A DNA stretch of 64,000 nt, taken from contig NW_024104096.1 of assembly GCF_003945595.2 (NCBI RefSeq), positions 418,501 to 482,500 on the forward strand, in the 5' to 3' direction. The translations under genes were made by a program, and so were the position numbers. The DNA comes from Pipra filicauda (lineage: Eukaryota; Chordata; Aves; Passeriformes; Pipridae). Of the stretch, positions 48,310 to 61,800 are shown piece after piece. The notes beneath the pieces were generated by a model, which worked only from the letters and a program-made list of their open reading frames with translations, was not told the origin of the DNA and made no database searches. Each line of letters begins with the position of its first letter. Within the stretch, counting starts at the first letter, position 1.

Positions 48310-48475
48310 CCAGAAAAAAACTTAAAACACCAAACCAAACCAACCAAACAAAACACACACACATCCTGACAATCAAAAAAACACCTGCCCAAACCAAACC
48401 ATCACCACAAACAAACCAAACAAATAAAAATGACCCACAGTCACACCCCTCTATCTCCCCCTAGCCTTTCAAATA
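48310..48475. repeat. A/C-rich low-complexity tract
   Basis: Second tract of the 38201 kind: CCAAACCAAACCAACC, (CA)n at 48352-48363, and repeated CCAAACAAA, with few T or G on the + strand. Confidence 0.8.
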
Positions 48476-48552
48476 ACTGTGTAATGGCCTATTTTGGACA
48501 ATTTGCTCTGAGACAAAATCTCGAATAATGATTCATTAACATTATTTATAAC

Positions 48553-49645
48553 TGTAGTGGGTTGACCCTGGCTGGATGCCAGGTACCCACTGAAGCCACT
48601 CTCTCACTCTCCCTCTGCAACTGGATAGAGGAGAGAAAAAAAACAGCTAAGGATTCATGAGTTGAGATAACAGCTGGGAGAGGTCACTTACTGATTATCT
48701 TCACAAGCAAAACAAACTCAAAGTGGGGATAGTACTTAAATTTATTACTAACAGGATAAGAACCAAAGAGGGAGAAATAAAACAATCTTAAAAACACCTT
48801 TCCCCTACCCCTCTTTCCATGTTCTCCCTCCTCCCCCCCAGCGGTGCAGGGGGACGGGGAATGGGGGCTGCAGTCAGCTGTTGTTTCTGCCACTGCTCAG
48901 AGACAGGAGTCCTTCCCTTGCTCCTGTGGGGTCCCTCCCATGGGAGACAATCCTTGATGGATCTCTCCGGCGTGAGTCCATCCGTCGGGCAGCAGTTCTT
49001 CCCAAACTGCTGTCCTGTGGGCCACTCCTCCATGGGTTGCAGTCCTTCACAAATGAGCTATACTGATGTGGGTCCCCCACAGGGGCCACAAGGCCTATCT
49101 GGGAAAAACCTGCTCCAGCGTGGGCTTCCCTCTCCACGGGCCGCAGGTCTCCAGCAGGACCCTGTTCCATCTTGGGCCTCCCAGGGGGTCACAGCCTCCT
49201 TCATACATCCCCCTGCTCCAGCATGGGCTCCTCCAGGGGCTGCAGGTGGGTCTCTGCACCCCGATGGTCCTCCATGGGCTGCAGAGGCACAGCTGCCCCA
49301 CCATGGTCTGCACCACGGGCTGCAGGGGCCTCAGCTCTGGCACCTGGAGCACCTCCTGCCCCTCCTTCTGCACTGACCTTGGTGTCTACTCGGTTGTTCC
49401 CATGTTCTCTCTGCTGTTCCCTGGCTGGAATTCTTTCTGCACAATACCTTCTGTTCTTAAATATGTTATCACAGAGGTGTTACTATTACTCCTGATTGGC
49501 TCAGCCTTGGCCAGGGGCAAGGAAGTCTGTCCTGGAGATGGCTGGCATTGGCTCCACAGGACAGGGGAAGCTTCTGGCAGCTTCTAACAGAAGCCACCCC
49601 TGTAGCTCCCCTGCTACCAAAACCCAGCCATAGAAACCCACTACA
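48553..49645 (-). mobile_element. ERVL-type solo LTR
   Basis: 1093 bp with inverted ends TGTAGTGGGTT...AAACCCACTACA and a perfect 5-bp duplication ATAAC (48548-48552 and 49646-49650). The - orientation is chosen because the familiar avian form starts TGTAGTGGGTTT and continues GGTTTTGGTAGC near its 5' end. The interior (about 48890-49340) is a chain of diverged units of about 55 bases built on GCTCCAGCGTGGGCTCC and CACGGGCTGCAGG. An inverted CCAAT-type CTGATTGGCTCAG lies at 49490-49502 on the + strand. Long frames on both strands here are products of the GC-rich units and not genes. Five-base duplications fit class III (ERVL) integrases. Confidence 0.9.
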
Positions 49646-49650
49646 ATAAC

Positions 49651-51499
49651 ACTAACATTTTATAACAGAGAAATCCTGAAATAAAAACAGAGTGCATGTC
49701 TACCACAATATTCCAGTGGTCTCATATGACTCAGTAATATTTTGTTACAGCTAGAAAGAGATACTTAAGAGAATTTACAGTACCCATACTTAGACTTACA
49801 ACTTATCCAAGAGATACCAATATTGTTCATACAATGATAAAACCACAGAGAAACTTCATGGGTTCCCTTTCACTGATGTCCTCTGTGTAAAGAAATAAAA
49901 GAACTTTTTGCACCTTCTCCCAGCAAGGATAGTAAATTTACTGAAAATGCTACAGACACTGGCTATGAATAACTGATGTCAACATATGCTTGAAAATCAT
50001 ATAACTATCCTGGCAAATAAAGAACTAAATGTAAACTAAAATAAATTGGTTTATATTTATTTTTAAAGTTATAAATATTAACTGTACTTTTTCTAGAAAC
50101 AATGCAATTACTTTTGCAATTAAGACTAGCCTGATACAGGCATTTTGGCTTTTCTTAAGTGACATTCTGTCTTCCTGTTTTACATATTGTTGAGATATTG
50201 CATTTTACAGATCCTGATCTCCATCCATTGGAAACTAGAAAAAGATCTCTCAGAACAGGGGGAACAAGACAGAACAAAGCCCACAGTATTTCTCTGGTGT
50301 GAATCTACCTCTGTCTAAAGTGGCAAACAGGTTATTTTCAGTTCTCTTTGCAATAAAATTCTCTGATGCAGGTGATCTGTAGGAATGTGGTCAAATGCAT
50401 TGACTTCACATCTTACCTGCCAGAAGTGTAATTGATTGTGTTTTATCAGTGTTCTTACCGTAAAACTTACTTTGGGCTGTGAAGTCTTCTTGCATTTTTC
50501 ACAGCAAACTGACATATATAACTTCAGACTTCTGGGGAGCAATTCCAGGTGACAGTTACCTAGCTGAGGACTCTAGCATCTAAAGACTTCTTGGCACTAG
50601 GACTCTTAGGTAGAGAAATCAAGTGTTCTGCAGGAATTTGCAGAGACTTTGAGTTTGGAAAACAGCATATGTTAGTTTTAATTCCTAATGATAAAAGCTA
50701 TGGACTAGAGGAGGTACACTGGTGCAACAGGGATAGAGGGAGAAGTGTAGAACACCAGAGGCAGCCACATTGTGTGGACAGCTGATGCTCACCCATGATA
50801 AAGATGTTACCTCAGTGTACCCCAGAGCCTTCCAACTTCCTTGGTAGATGAAATATCCAGATTCTGTCAGAGGAGTATTATTTCCCATCTATTATGATAC
50901 AGGCCTGTATTTAATACAGTAATTTGCATGTTATACTGACATGATCTGTTGAAGGTGCTTTTTTTTTTTTCATGGAATTAGGATGAATAAGGCTATAAAA
51001 GCTTTCTGAGATCATACCTGTGTTAAATTTAGATCTCTTTATGTTTTCAGCACAGGGAGGTGTGAGAGATTGAAATGTTTTGATTAATGGCTTAAACACT
51101 GTTAAAATCACTGAAGGACTTTTGTTCACCGGGCAAAGAAGCAACTGCTCATCTGTGACCACCGAAGCCCACCCTTTCTCAAATATACCTCCTAATGGGA
51201 ACTAGACTGTGAGTTAAGCCACTGACTGGAACTGAAGAGAGATAAAGGTGGTACTATTGTCCAAATAGCTCAGCGTTAAGGAGAAGGAATAAAGCTGGGA
51301 GAGGGTGGGCTGGGGAAAAGAATGTATCCACAATGAAAGCCATTCTCCACAGCTGTGTTGAAAATAAGCTCTGACTGGATGCAGCAGGGAGAGGCCATAG
51401 CTCACAGATTCATTTGCCAAGACCAGGTTTACACTCCCTGAGGGGGAAGCTACAAGCCAGATAAAAAGCAAACCCTACAAAAGTGGGATAGTGCTTTTT
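49651..51499. other. AT-rich gene-free interval
   Basis: Nothing recognised; short frames only. Confidence 0.5.
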
Positions 51500-51985
51500 A
51501 TCATGCCAAAGTCCTTACGCCAGTGGCTTAACTGTGAAAACTCCCCTCTGGAGAAGTACCAGGACATTCACTTGTAGCCTGAAGGTATTCATTCCTGCTG
51601 ATGGGCCATAATGGGCCGTAATTGACTTGACTACACTGACATAGAGGCAGCTGTAATGACTTAGACCACCAAAGACTTCCAAAGTGTCCGGTGATCCAAA
51701 GTATAATATCATCCAGTGTAAAACTCACTGCCACAGGGGAGGTACCTTGGTGTTCCCACCTGAACCTGTGTTCTGTGGGCTTCTCCCCCCCACTGCAAAT
51801 GGACCAAGACCATTACTTCAACTAACGGACAAATAAATTACAACGATCATGTATTGCCGCAGGACCATGGGTTGTGAGATCTTTCTAGTCTTACCTTATC
51901 TCTCTGTCTCTTTCTTTCTTTTCCTTTATACATTTTCTTAAGTAATATTTTTATGTTTTCATATTGATATATTACTATAGATAAT
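51500..51985 (+). mobile_element. Possible ERV LTR, ends unclear
   Basis: The order CTGATGGGCCATAATGGGCC, TGTCCGGTGATCC, CCCACCTGAACCTGTG, CCCACTGCAAATGGACC and then GTGAGATCTTTC followed by a long TCTCTCTGTCTCTTTC pyrimidine run recalls an avian LTR I have seen. I cannot fix the ends or find a target duplication. Confidence 0.35.
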
Positions 51986-52041
51986 AATAACCAAAACGGC
52001 TACATACCTGCTTTCCATTGCAACTAAATGATTCTAAAATA

Positions 52042-52081
52042 TGTATATATATGTGTGTGTATATATATATATATGTATACA
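52042..52081. repeat. (TA)n/(TG)n microsatellite
   Basis: Alternating TA with a short TG block, about 40 bases. Confidence 0.9.
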
Positions 52082-52456
52082 GAAACACTGATCATTCAAC
52101 CTTGTGTCACTCAGATCCACCCCAAGGGATTATTAACAAGAACTTGGGTTACTGCTGCCTTCTGGGGCGGCTCATAACAGGAGGAAAGAAAGCTGAGTAC
52201 TATGCCTTTTTATCTCAGATACAAAGCTAGGATGTAAAATATTGGGACCTTAGTGGTAACTGATACAGGGAAGGAACAGAACAAAATTGCTGTGGAAATA
52301 CATAGCTGTTCTGAGAAGACATCACTGGAGGTATGGTGTCTGACTGTGGATGTATGTAATACCAAGACCTTAGACTAAGCAAATATGGGATGTTCCCACT
52401 GGGAAAGAATAGATCTTTCTCTCTAAGTGGTCAAATGAAATTAGTAGAAAAGAAAA
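52082..52456. other. Spacer, nothing recognised
   Basis: No recognised feature. Confidence 0.5.
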
Positions 52457-53362
52457 ATCATAGAATCATAAAAACTAAAGGGTTGGAAGGGTCCTTAAAC
52501 ATCATTTAGTCCCATCCCCTGCCTGCCATGGACAGAGACACTTACCACTACACCAGGTTGCTCAAGGACTTATCCAACCTGGCCTTGAATGCTGTCAGGG
52601 TTGAGGCATCCACAACCTCCCTGGACAACCTGTTCCAGTATCTCACCACCCTCATAGTAAAGAATTTCTTCCTAACATCCAGCCTAAATTTCCCCTTTCA
52701 ATTTGTACCCATTATCCCTTGTCCTGTCACTGCAGTTTCTGATGAAGAATCCCTCTCTGGCTTCCCTATAGACCCCCTTCAGATACTGAAAGTTTACTAT
52801 GAGGGCTTCAGGCAACCTTCTCTTCTCCAGGCTGAATAGCCTCATCTCTCTGTCTTCAGAGGGGAGGTGCTCCAGTCCTCTTATCAATCTCTTGGCACTC
52901 TTCTGGGCTTGCTCCAGCAGTTCCATGTCTTTATGTTGGGGGCACCAGAACTGTACCCAGTACTCCAGATGGGGTCTCGAAAGAGCAGAGTAGAAGGGGT
53001 AAATCCCCTGACCTGCCAGCCACACTCCTTTAGATGCAGCCCAGGACATGTTTTGCTTTCTGGGGTGCCTGCACACACTCCAGATCATGTTGAGTTTTTC
53101 ATCAACCACCACACCCAAATCTTTCTCTGCAGAGCTGCTCTCAATCACTTCTCCAACCTACCTGTAGGAGTGTCTCGAACCTTGCACTTCGCTTTGTTGA
53201 ACTTCAGGTTTATATCTGCCCAATTTTTAAGCCTGTCCAGGTCCCTGTGGATAGCATCTCCTCTCTCCAGTGTGTGTCTGCACCACACAGCTTAGTGTCA
53301 TCAGTGAACGTGCTGAGCGTGGACTTGATCCCACTCTCCTTGTTTCCAATAAAAATAGAACA
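52457..53362 (-). mobile_element. CR1 LINE, 5'-truncated, older
   Basis: On the - strand the element ends in a decayed ATGATTCTATGATTTTT tail at 52457. It carries the CR1 3' end (GGACCCTTCCAACCCTTTAG), then upstream coding landmarks back to the RT catalytic region around 53300. Its sequence differs clearly from the 21472-22400 copy, so it belongs to another CR1 subfamily, and it carries many indels. 5' end placed near 53362 where similarity fades. Confidence 0.88.
52684..53148 (-). pseudogene. CR1 ORF2 C-terminal remnant
   Basis: 154-codon frame with CR1 landmarks: SSAEKDLGVVVDEKLNM, YSALSRPHLEYWVQFW, AQKSAKRLIRGLEHL and EKRRLPEALIVNFQYLKG. The region upstream (to the RT FADD-like block) is in other frames, as expected of a decayed copy. 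No host gene. Confidence 0.85.
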
Positions 53363-54009
53363 TGAAAACTTTTTTCAGTGCTGTTGAAGCTGCGCAGTGG
53401 ACTAAGAATGGAAAAAGTAATCTTCTATGCTGTTTAGTGTATTTGCACATCCTTACTGCAATCCCTTAGACAACAGTATAAAAAAAGAACAGAAAACTGA
53501 AATTATAAATCAGGGTTTCAAATACTGAAATGCTATCCTGCCATGGAAAATATATAACTAGAGAAGTGTTTAGTCAGTATTCTTCATATGTCCCTAAAGC
53601 TAAAAAAAAATTAAAAATATACTTAAGCGCTTATCTATTTTTTCACAGTGGTGAGAGGACCAGTGTTTGAACTTGACAGCGATTGAGTACTATTCAACCA
53701 GAATGATATAAGAAATACTAAACAGTTTACACACAAACATGCACATATTTGTTAGTAGATATATCTCAAGGTCCACTGTGATATAAAATTAAAAATAGAC
53801 TGTAAGCAGATAGGTATTTGTTGAGCACTTCAGATGCAAGAATTATGGCCCGTTTGCACGTTAAGAGCTATACTCATTTTCCAAGTAGTAGAAGCCCGAC
53901 TTTTCAGGCCTACTATACTTCATCATCAGAATTAACTTCATCTTCAGGAACTTATTATGAAATACAGTAGTGTCTAATTCATTCACTAAAATACTCAGCT
54001 GGTCAGGCT
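53363..54009. other. AT-rich spacer
   Basis: Nothing recognised. Confidence 0.5.
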
Positions 54010-54015
54010 AAAATC

Positions 54016-54527
54016 TGTAGGCGAACACCAGGAAAGAACAGCTTTAGAAATGGGTCCATTACAGCGGCGACTTCCCGGGATTGAGAGGAGCAGAAAAACA
54101 ACAACTGTACAGGTTCTCTCCCTGAGCTGTGTATTTTCCCCCCACCCACACGGCCCCCCCATTTGGAACCATGTGGTCTCCCCTCCCCAGTCGAGAACTC
54201 CGCCCCTGCACAAGCAGGATAGGCTGTCTCACTCGCCTCTCCGCAGTCCCTGGTTCTGTTACTGGAACATGATCCTTCTGTATCTCTCATTGGTCAGTAG
54301 ATCCCTCAAGCCACTCCCTTCCCTCCAGACCTTGACCCAATCACGTCCCTTCTTCTTGCCCTCCCCCCACGCCCATATAAACCACAGGAGTTTTGAAATA
54401 AAGGTCTTTTCGCCTTGGGACACTGACAGGAAACTTGGTCGCTCTCTCCTCCTGCTGAAGGGGGACTGCGTGACTGAGTTCTTCTCCGGGAAACCTCCAG
54501 CGGAGAGTCCACACTCAAGATCCGTTA
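54016..54527 (+). mobile_element. Class II ERV solo LTR
   Basis: 512 bp, TGTAGGCGAACACCAGG to AAGATCCGTTA, with a perfect 6-bp duplication AAAATC (54010-54015 and 54528-54533). Close relative of 23197-23733, differing by substitutions and small indels (for example a shorter 5' region). TATA box TATAAA at 54376-54381 and poly(A) signal AATAAA at 54397-54402, only about 20 bases apart. The 170-codon frame overlapping it is an LTR shadow. Confidence 0.9.
54376..54402 (+). promoter_or_regulatory. LTR TATA box and poly(A) signal
   Basis: TATAAA at 54376-54381 and AATAAA at 54397-54402. Transcription start would fall close to or just after the poly(A) signal. Confidence 0.6.
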
Positions 54528-54533
54528 AAAATC

Positions 54534-57500
54534 AGCTAATGAATATTGTCTATGTAGTCTGAGTGTATTGCACGTTGATGAACTGTAGATCTACTGCATA
54601 ACTGGTAGGCAGCAACAGTATTTGGATGGTATTTTAAAAAATCATTAAAAATTCATCTTAGAACGTTAGTATAGTCCCTATATTTTTGACCCATTCTGTT
54701 TTCTCTTTGAAAAATCTGGTCAGTGGGTTTAAGGCTTTTCCAAGGGCTTTGATTTCTTTCCTGCCTTACACAGAGAAGCTACTGGGAGCCCCTAGTGCAA
54801 TTTCTAGTCCATTACTTTTGAAGAGTAATGGCAAATACAGGGAACACTGTTAATGTCCCTTGTTGTACTCTGGGATCTCACAATAGTTGCTGTTTTTAAT
54901 TAAAGCCTTTTCTCATGTATTTGTGTAATTACCAATCTACTTTGATTTTATTTTCCTAAAAGAGCTTCTAGTGTCTCCATTGGAAAAGTAAAAGCTCTAA
55001 TGCAAATATTTCGAACCCAGTATTTATTATTGGATTTCTTAGGTCTGATAATAATTTAGAGTTGAACATTTTTTCCATGATTGGGAACCACTAAGCCCTT
55101 TTGAAATGAGCTTAGACATCAACAAGATGCCCCACTACAGCGGTCACATATGTGATGTAGAGGGAAAGTGTCATTTTTGTGGTATAAATAAGACAGATGA
55201 GGACAGGCAACCACTGGCCCTGCTCATCTATGAGCAGTCCAACAGCAGCTTCAACTGTGCAGCTACGCTAGAATTTTCTTAACAATAGTGTATTCACTAT
55301 GGATAACTACAGAGTGACAAGATCAAAGCCATTAGTTTAAGGTAAAATTTTAAGAGGTAACAAGGTTGACTATGACATTGTATTTTATAATTATTATTTT
55401 TAGTATTTGCAGAGTCACCAACAACTGAATAGAATATATGGCTGCAACTTTTCTAATTAAATAAATTAAAGGATTATTTGTATAAAATAGCTACATAATT
55501 AACACTTTTGCCTGTTGTACCTTATCTTTCCTTAGCTTATGTATTCTTAAACACATACGCAACATACTGAGGTTTTATTATAACTGGCTTGGTCAAATGT
55601 ACTAGTTATGATTAAAACATTATGTACAGTTTTGCTGTAATTGTATCACTTATTATTACACTGAATTTTAACCATTTTGACTGAAATATTCCAGTTTCTT
55701 TCTCTCAGAATACAACTTTATATGAAGGACCAGCCAAAGTAATATGTCTAATGAGGTTGGGGAACACATGTGTTTTTTGTATTACTAACATAGTCTGGCA
55801 ATATTTTTTCTGAGAAGCACTCATACCTTGAAACATGAAGTAGGACTTGTGAACCACTGGAACTGAAGATCAGTTGGTGGGAGAGAAGAAAATGCTGTGA
55901 TAAAATGAGAGCTGGAGAGAGAAGGGGGGAAGAGGTGGAATAGATGAGAGGCTAACAAAAAGCAGGTTAAAAAAACATTCATCTGAACAGATATGAGATG
56001 AAGAGAGGAGAACTTGGATTGGAGAGTTGGTTGTGGCTGATGGAGGAGAACTGGAGCATCATTGTCTGACAAGAAATTGAGGCTGAGTGAGAAAATTATT
56101 TGGGATTAGGGTTAGAGAGTCCGAGGCAAAAATAATATATAGGTGTGAAAATGGAGACCAGAATGAAGCCAGGGGAAAAAAAGAGGTGAGATAGCTTGAC
56201 AGTGGAGAGAAGGACAGCCTAGTGTCTGTCCCCTAAAGAGGCTCTGTAAAACTACTTCACCAGTGTTGCATCCCTTTCCATGCTGTTCCAGTGAGAGGGT
56301 CATCATGTACTGTTGCAGTCTGCTATTCTGTCAGCAAAAGATATGGGTCTGTAAGCTTTAAAATTTCCTTTCTTTTACTGAAATATAAAGATATGTGAAA
56401 CCATAAGCATGAGCAGAATTAATAGGGTTTCAGATCCCTTTTTTAAAGGTCTAAAAAATTTAATGAAAGCTCATCTAGAATAATCTGGTTGCAAAGTCAT
56501 ATGTGAAGAAGTTAGAAAATATCAAAATTAATGAAATTGCAATACACCTGCTCTGTAAATATATGTTATTATATAATTTTCACTTGTAAAATTATATATC
56601 CTGGAGAGTTTTTTTCTATTTTTTTCTTTCTCCAAAGTACTGTAGCTTTGCTGGTTTATTAGATGAAGGAATATTCTCCCATGGTGAATCAAGCTGCTGT
56701 CACTAACTAGTCCTCATTTATCCAGGTGTAAAAGTGTGAAGGCTTGCATGACTAAGGTAGAGGACACTATCAATACTCATGCATACAGAAAGAATTATAA
56801 GAATATTTAGGATGTTTCAAAAAATTGCACAAATTGTACAACTAAGAAAGCTTGGGGTTTTAATTGTTTCTTTTAACAGCTGCCCTGCATAAATCTTTTT
56901 TAGCAGAATCAGTGAAAATTCATTACCACTCCAACGATGTGTAAAAGTTCATTTTCTTCATTTTTCAGGTAGCAAAATTCAACATGGTTATGAGAACTGG
57001 ACAATTTCTAACATGGGGAGAAGACCTAGGAAGAATTAAGATGATCTCACAGGCTGTAGGCAGAAAAGAGAAACCCTGAGAAGGGTTTGTGGGATGAGAA
57101 CTAACACCTTAAAAATTGCCTATATGGAAATTGCAGTAGTTACAAGGATGCTACAGCATAATTTATATCCTCTAGAAATGACAGGATCTCTATTGACCCA
57201 TGTGATCTTCCTAGTCTAGACTATTGATCACTTACAATAAGTCAGTTTTGGGACAGTATTTCAGCAAAAAGTGTGATTTTGAAGTACAATGGTTGCTCCA
57301 TAATCTGTATAGGCTTTGAGAAAAAGTACATATTGAACACCCCTTACAATCAGGAACCCACTGGTTTTCCTGCAGGTTAAGGAACTGTAAGTAAATTTTT
57401 ATATATGCCCTTTATATATTGGTACTTATTGTACTAGGATGCCTTCTGAAATACATGAAAAAATGCAGTAAGTCAGTCAGTACTGATTCCAGGAGGGAAG

Positions 57501-58379
57501 GGGAAATTGTCCCCATAATGCTGTTTAACCTAGAATACAGAACTAGTTCTTTGAGTTGAGCTCATCTTATCACAGGCAAACATGTCACTTATCATTGATT
57601 TCACTTTATATTGAAAAAAAAGACTGAAAATTCCACTTTATTCTTTCTTTACTGTCCTGATATTTGACAAAAATTCTTTCTACCAACATGGCGGAAACCA
57701 AAAAATTTACATATATAACTACAAGGTTCTATTATAAAGAGCTAAATGGTGCTGATGAAGTTAAAACAATAAGACTCACTTTCTATTTCACAGTAATTAA
57801 ATGTTAATTTGCTAAGAAATTTTACCACTTTTCTTAAAAGCTTTAAATTTCAACATGTAAATATAGGATTTTGTCGGCCAGCAGGCTCACAGTGGGATAC
57901 AAAGTCTGTGAGCCTGGATAATGCCTTTGCAACATTCAGAAGTGACAATAAAATATGTTTTTGGACATGCCAGAAGGAATTAACTGTGATTAATTGCTTT
58001 TTACTCAAGTTCATTTCACGATTTTTGTCAAGGAATTGTCAGTATAAAACAATATATCAAAGTGTAAATATCAGTAAGAAAATGGTCCAGGAAGATATTC
58101 TGTGACTGCTTAGAACTGAAAGCATTTTATTGAAAAAGTCCTTGTTTTGTTTGGCAATCATCCACGACCTCCTACTGTTGACAAAACTAGCAGCAATTCC
58201 TATTTGAAGTGTACCAGAAGATGATCCTGCTCAGCAGAAGCTGCTGCTTTAGAGCATTTATGGGATTTATCTCTAAATTAATATTTTCATCGAACACTAG
58301 CACTGTACACCTTATATAATCTTTAAATTATAGGAAAATACTAGAAGGGTGTTCTGAGAGTTGGCAGCTGAAGTAATGC
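54534..58379. other. AT-rich gene-free interval
   Basis: No recognised exon or repeat family. A purine-rich stretch lies at about 55905-56110. Confidence 0.5.
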
Positions 58380-58870
58380 TGGAGATTTATAGCTCTCTGA
58401 AGTCGACATTTGTGACTGACCTACAGCGCACCAGGGCTGCTATTTCCCTTTCCTGATTCATGATAAGTGCAGCTGTCTCCAAATAAGCCTCCAGAGCCCG
58501 TTAATGCCCAGTTCATTCCCTTATAGTAAATATGCACATCTCTAGCTTCACTTTTTAATGCTTTGTTGCTGTTAATTTAAATAGATAATTAGGCTTTCTA
58601 TTTCCTTCTTTAAAAATAAACTTTTCAAGCACCAAGGTAGAGTTGACTTTAAAGACTCCAGTTCATACATTTGTGTTTCTGTCTAAATAAATATTAAAGA
58701 AAAAAAATGCTATTTATATGCTAAAGACTGCAAAATCATATTCACTTGATTAATGGATTTTTTATGTCTTATTATGGTCCCCAACTTCCATGCATTCGTT
58801 GTGTGAAGCATACACAAGATACAACTAATTAACAAAATTATTTGCATGATGATATGAAGGCAAATATTGA
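58380..58870. promoter_or_regulatory. Possible conserved non-coding element
   Basis: Contains several compact transcription-factor-like motifs in an undecayed-looking context. These are CCTGATTCATGATAAG, GTTAATTTAAATAGATAATTAG (about 58571-58592), ACTAATTAACAAAATT (about 58824) and the POU octamer ATTTGCAT (about 58840). No coding pattern. Function inferred from motif density only. Confidence 0.25.
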
Positions 58871-61800
58871 AAAGAAAGAGAATACACATTAGCAAAATGT
58901 CAAAAAAAAAAAAAAGAAAAAGCCACTGCATTTTTCATCCCTGCCTCAATTTGTTTTTCATTAATAAAATATACATTGTTTTCCATTTGGAAAATTTCCT
59001 AGTGGCAACACATTCAGCACAGAGCTTTGTCTCTTTAGAGATGAAGTCTTTGTTTAAACACCAGCGATGGGCTTTTTTGTACCATTGTCTGATCTGTCAG
59101 ATTGGATGAACATGTGTGTTTAGGGGTGCAAAGATGTGTGGCCACACCTGCTGTGCAAAGTTGCGAACTCACAACTCTCCCCACCACTACAATGTGTTGC
59201 ACTCGGGGCTCCTTTGTTGTGGTGGAGCTGCTGGTGGTTGCGTGTCTGAAGTGTCACAAGTGTCAGGCCTCATTATGGTCACCATAATCGCTCTAAAACA
59301 ACCACTTACTTTGACCATTTAATATTGAGGGGTAGGAAATTAAAGGCTAGATATCTAATGGGTTTTGTGATATTTAACTGATTTTACATTAGGATTCAAA
59401 AGCACAAAACAAAAACTAAAAAAATCTGTTAGTAGAGTAATGTCTGTTGTTCTTCAGGAGAATAGATTTTTTTAAATAATATCAGTAACACCATGCAAAC
59501 AGGTGAAAGCAATATACATGACATTTTTCCAAGTGACCAATTTCTTCTATGGAGTTTTTTCTGTAGAGTTATAGAACGTGAGATATTTAACGAGCCACAA
59601 AGAGTTCTTAAGCTTGTTTTTTCTCTTTTTCCACGTTTTTATCTTACAAACTCCACTGTCTTAAGCACTCCACTGGACTTAACTTTCAGTGTTTCTATTA
59701 ATAAAGAAAGAGAAATAAATCTTTGTTAGTATTTGGATCACAGGCTTTACATTAGCTGATTACAGAAGCAACAAGTATAAAACTTGGATCAGAATACTTT
59801 TAAGTTCTTCAGTGCTAAATGGAGTTCAGAACTGCAGTTTTGATTTGAGGTATATGATAGTTACATTATCTTTCCATCACTATTTGATTTTACAGTTAAT
59901 TTTGTTTGCAAAAGTGAAAAAATAATTACTTCAATAGGAATGTGGAAATTCAGACATAATATAGAAATATGAATTCTGTCAGTAATTCAAGTATTTGAAG
60001 GGATTTGTATTCCTCTTTACATGATGCTGAATTCTTCTGAACTCATTTTTTTACTACAAATCATATCTTTGACTTTTATTTTTTTTCACGAAGTTACTTC
60101 TCAGCAAATGTGGGTTAGTGGTTTTTGGAGAAATTTTCACTACACTCAAGCTATGGGTGATCATCACTAATTAAAGAATACAGCTGATGATCTTTATGAA
60201 ATTATGCTTAAACAAAACCTACATCTGTTGTCACTCTAATAATACCCTACAGCCCACCACAGGATTAATCAATTCTAATTTAAATGGGTCTTTTTAGAGA
60301 CCTTAGACCTGTATGGCCTCATTAATTCAGATAGTACGTGACAGTTCAGAGGTTTCTTAAACCAGCCATAATCTGCAAAAACAGACTTCTGTCCTGGCTT
60401 GAGATGCATGCTGTTATCAGGTTAGAATTTCTGTCTTCTACTTGATGTTAATAGTCAGCAAAATTAAAATAAGTGGAGTCAGTTTTCACCCTGAATTTTA
60501 GGAAATTACACAAAATATTACTCTCTCACAACACAACAAAGGGTGGGAAAGTTTACAGGACCACTTGTATAAATGCTACAGGGTCACCCAAAAGCACAGT
60601 TTATCTAAACACAGTTTAGATAAATATACTCATTATTTTTGCCTATGTCATACATCTTAAGGATTTGTAGAAAAATATTATGGATGCATTGCCATCACTT
60701 TGCTCTCATGTGTGGACCTGGGAAGGTAGCACAGTTCTGTGAATGATGTCACTCAGAAACTGTGTATGACCAGTTTAGCTAAGGATTAACACACCTCCAG
60801 AGAACATCTTCTAAATGTACTGTTCCTTTAATGTTCTATTTTCATGATCAATGAGTTCAGTACCCTGCAGTAGAGTCCCTAAAGGACAGACAGTGGCAAA
60901 CTTTCCTGGCCAAAGCACTAAAGAAAATTTTATTATAGCTCATTGAAACAGATGTATTTAACTCAATGAGAGAATAAAGATGAATTAAAAAACATATATA
61001 TCGGCTGCCTTAACATCTGAAGACTTGTGCCCTTGATCTCCTGGTATGAACTCATTTACAAGTAACTCTGAAATGATCTTGCACTCTGCTTTGATGACAT
61101 AAATGTAGTAAACTTTTAGTAAAATAAATAGAACAGCTTATGTCAAGTGGTGTTAAATGCCGCGGAAAGTTCATGATTATGTAGTGCTAAATTCAGACAT
61201 CATCTGAACTTTGCAGCTCAAGCTGATATATTTAGATTTATAGATAGACAACAATTCATTAATTAGGTCAATTAAAATGAATGGTATATATACGAGGAAA
61301 AGGAGACCTAGGGTATCACAGAAACCCTGCAGAATTTCCAAATTAGGATGCAGTGAAGACTACAAAGAAGAACATTTTACAGCATTACAAATAAGCAGCT
61401 GTTGATAGTGCCAGGCTTTTTCATTACTATTGAAATCATGCATTTAAGAGAAAAATATTTAAACTGCAGCACAGCTCTGAAATTGGAATAATTTTTCACC
61501 TCTCTGACTTTGTGGTCACCACAGAGAGCAACAGAGGCATGATAGCTTCCAATAAAACAGGTTTTCACAAATGAGTATGAAAGTACCACTTCCTCCAAAC
61601 CTATGGTATTCTTGGAGGGTGAGGAAGGGATGCACTGGTCACCCTGAGCGTAAACCGTCAGTGACAAAGGACTGACCCAGACCTGCAGAAAGACTCTTTC
61701 ATCGCTGACTTGAAGAAACAAGCTGGGACTTGTCCTAAAGAGACAAAAAACCCCAACACCTCTTTAGCAAATGAGTATTTACCTGTCTTTAAAAAGAATT

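Noticed and set aside
48819..49587. Open frames of 81-185 codons on both strands
   Set aside because: They lie wholly within the ERVL solo LTR and are made by its GC-rich repeated units.
54050..54562. 170-codon open frame
   Set aside because: LTR shadow that runs past the LTR end into flanking DNA.
59102..59322. Slightly GC-richer patch as a DNA transposon
   Set aside because: No terminal inverted repeats or target duplication could be found.
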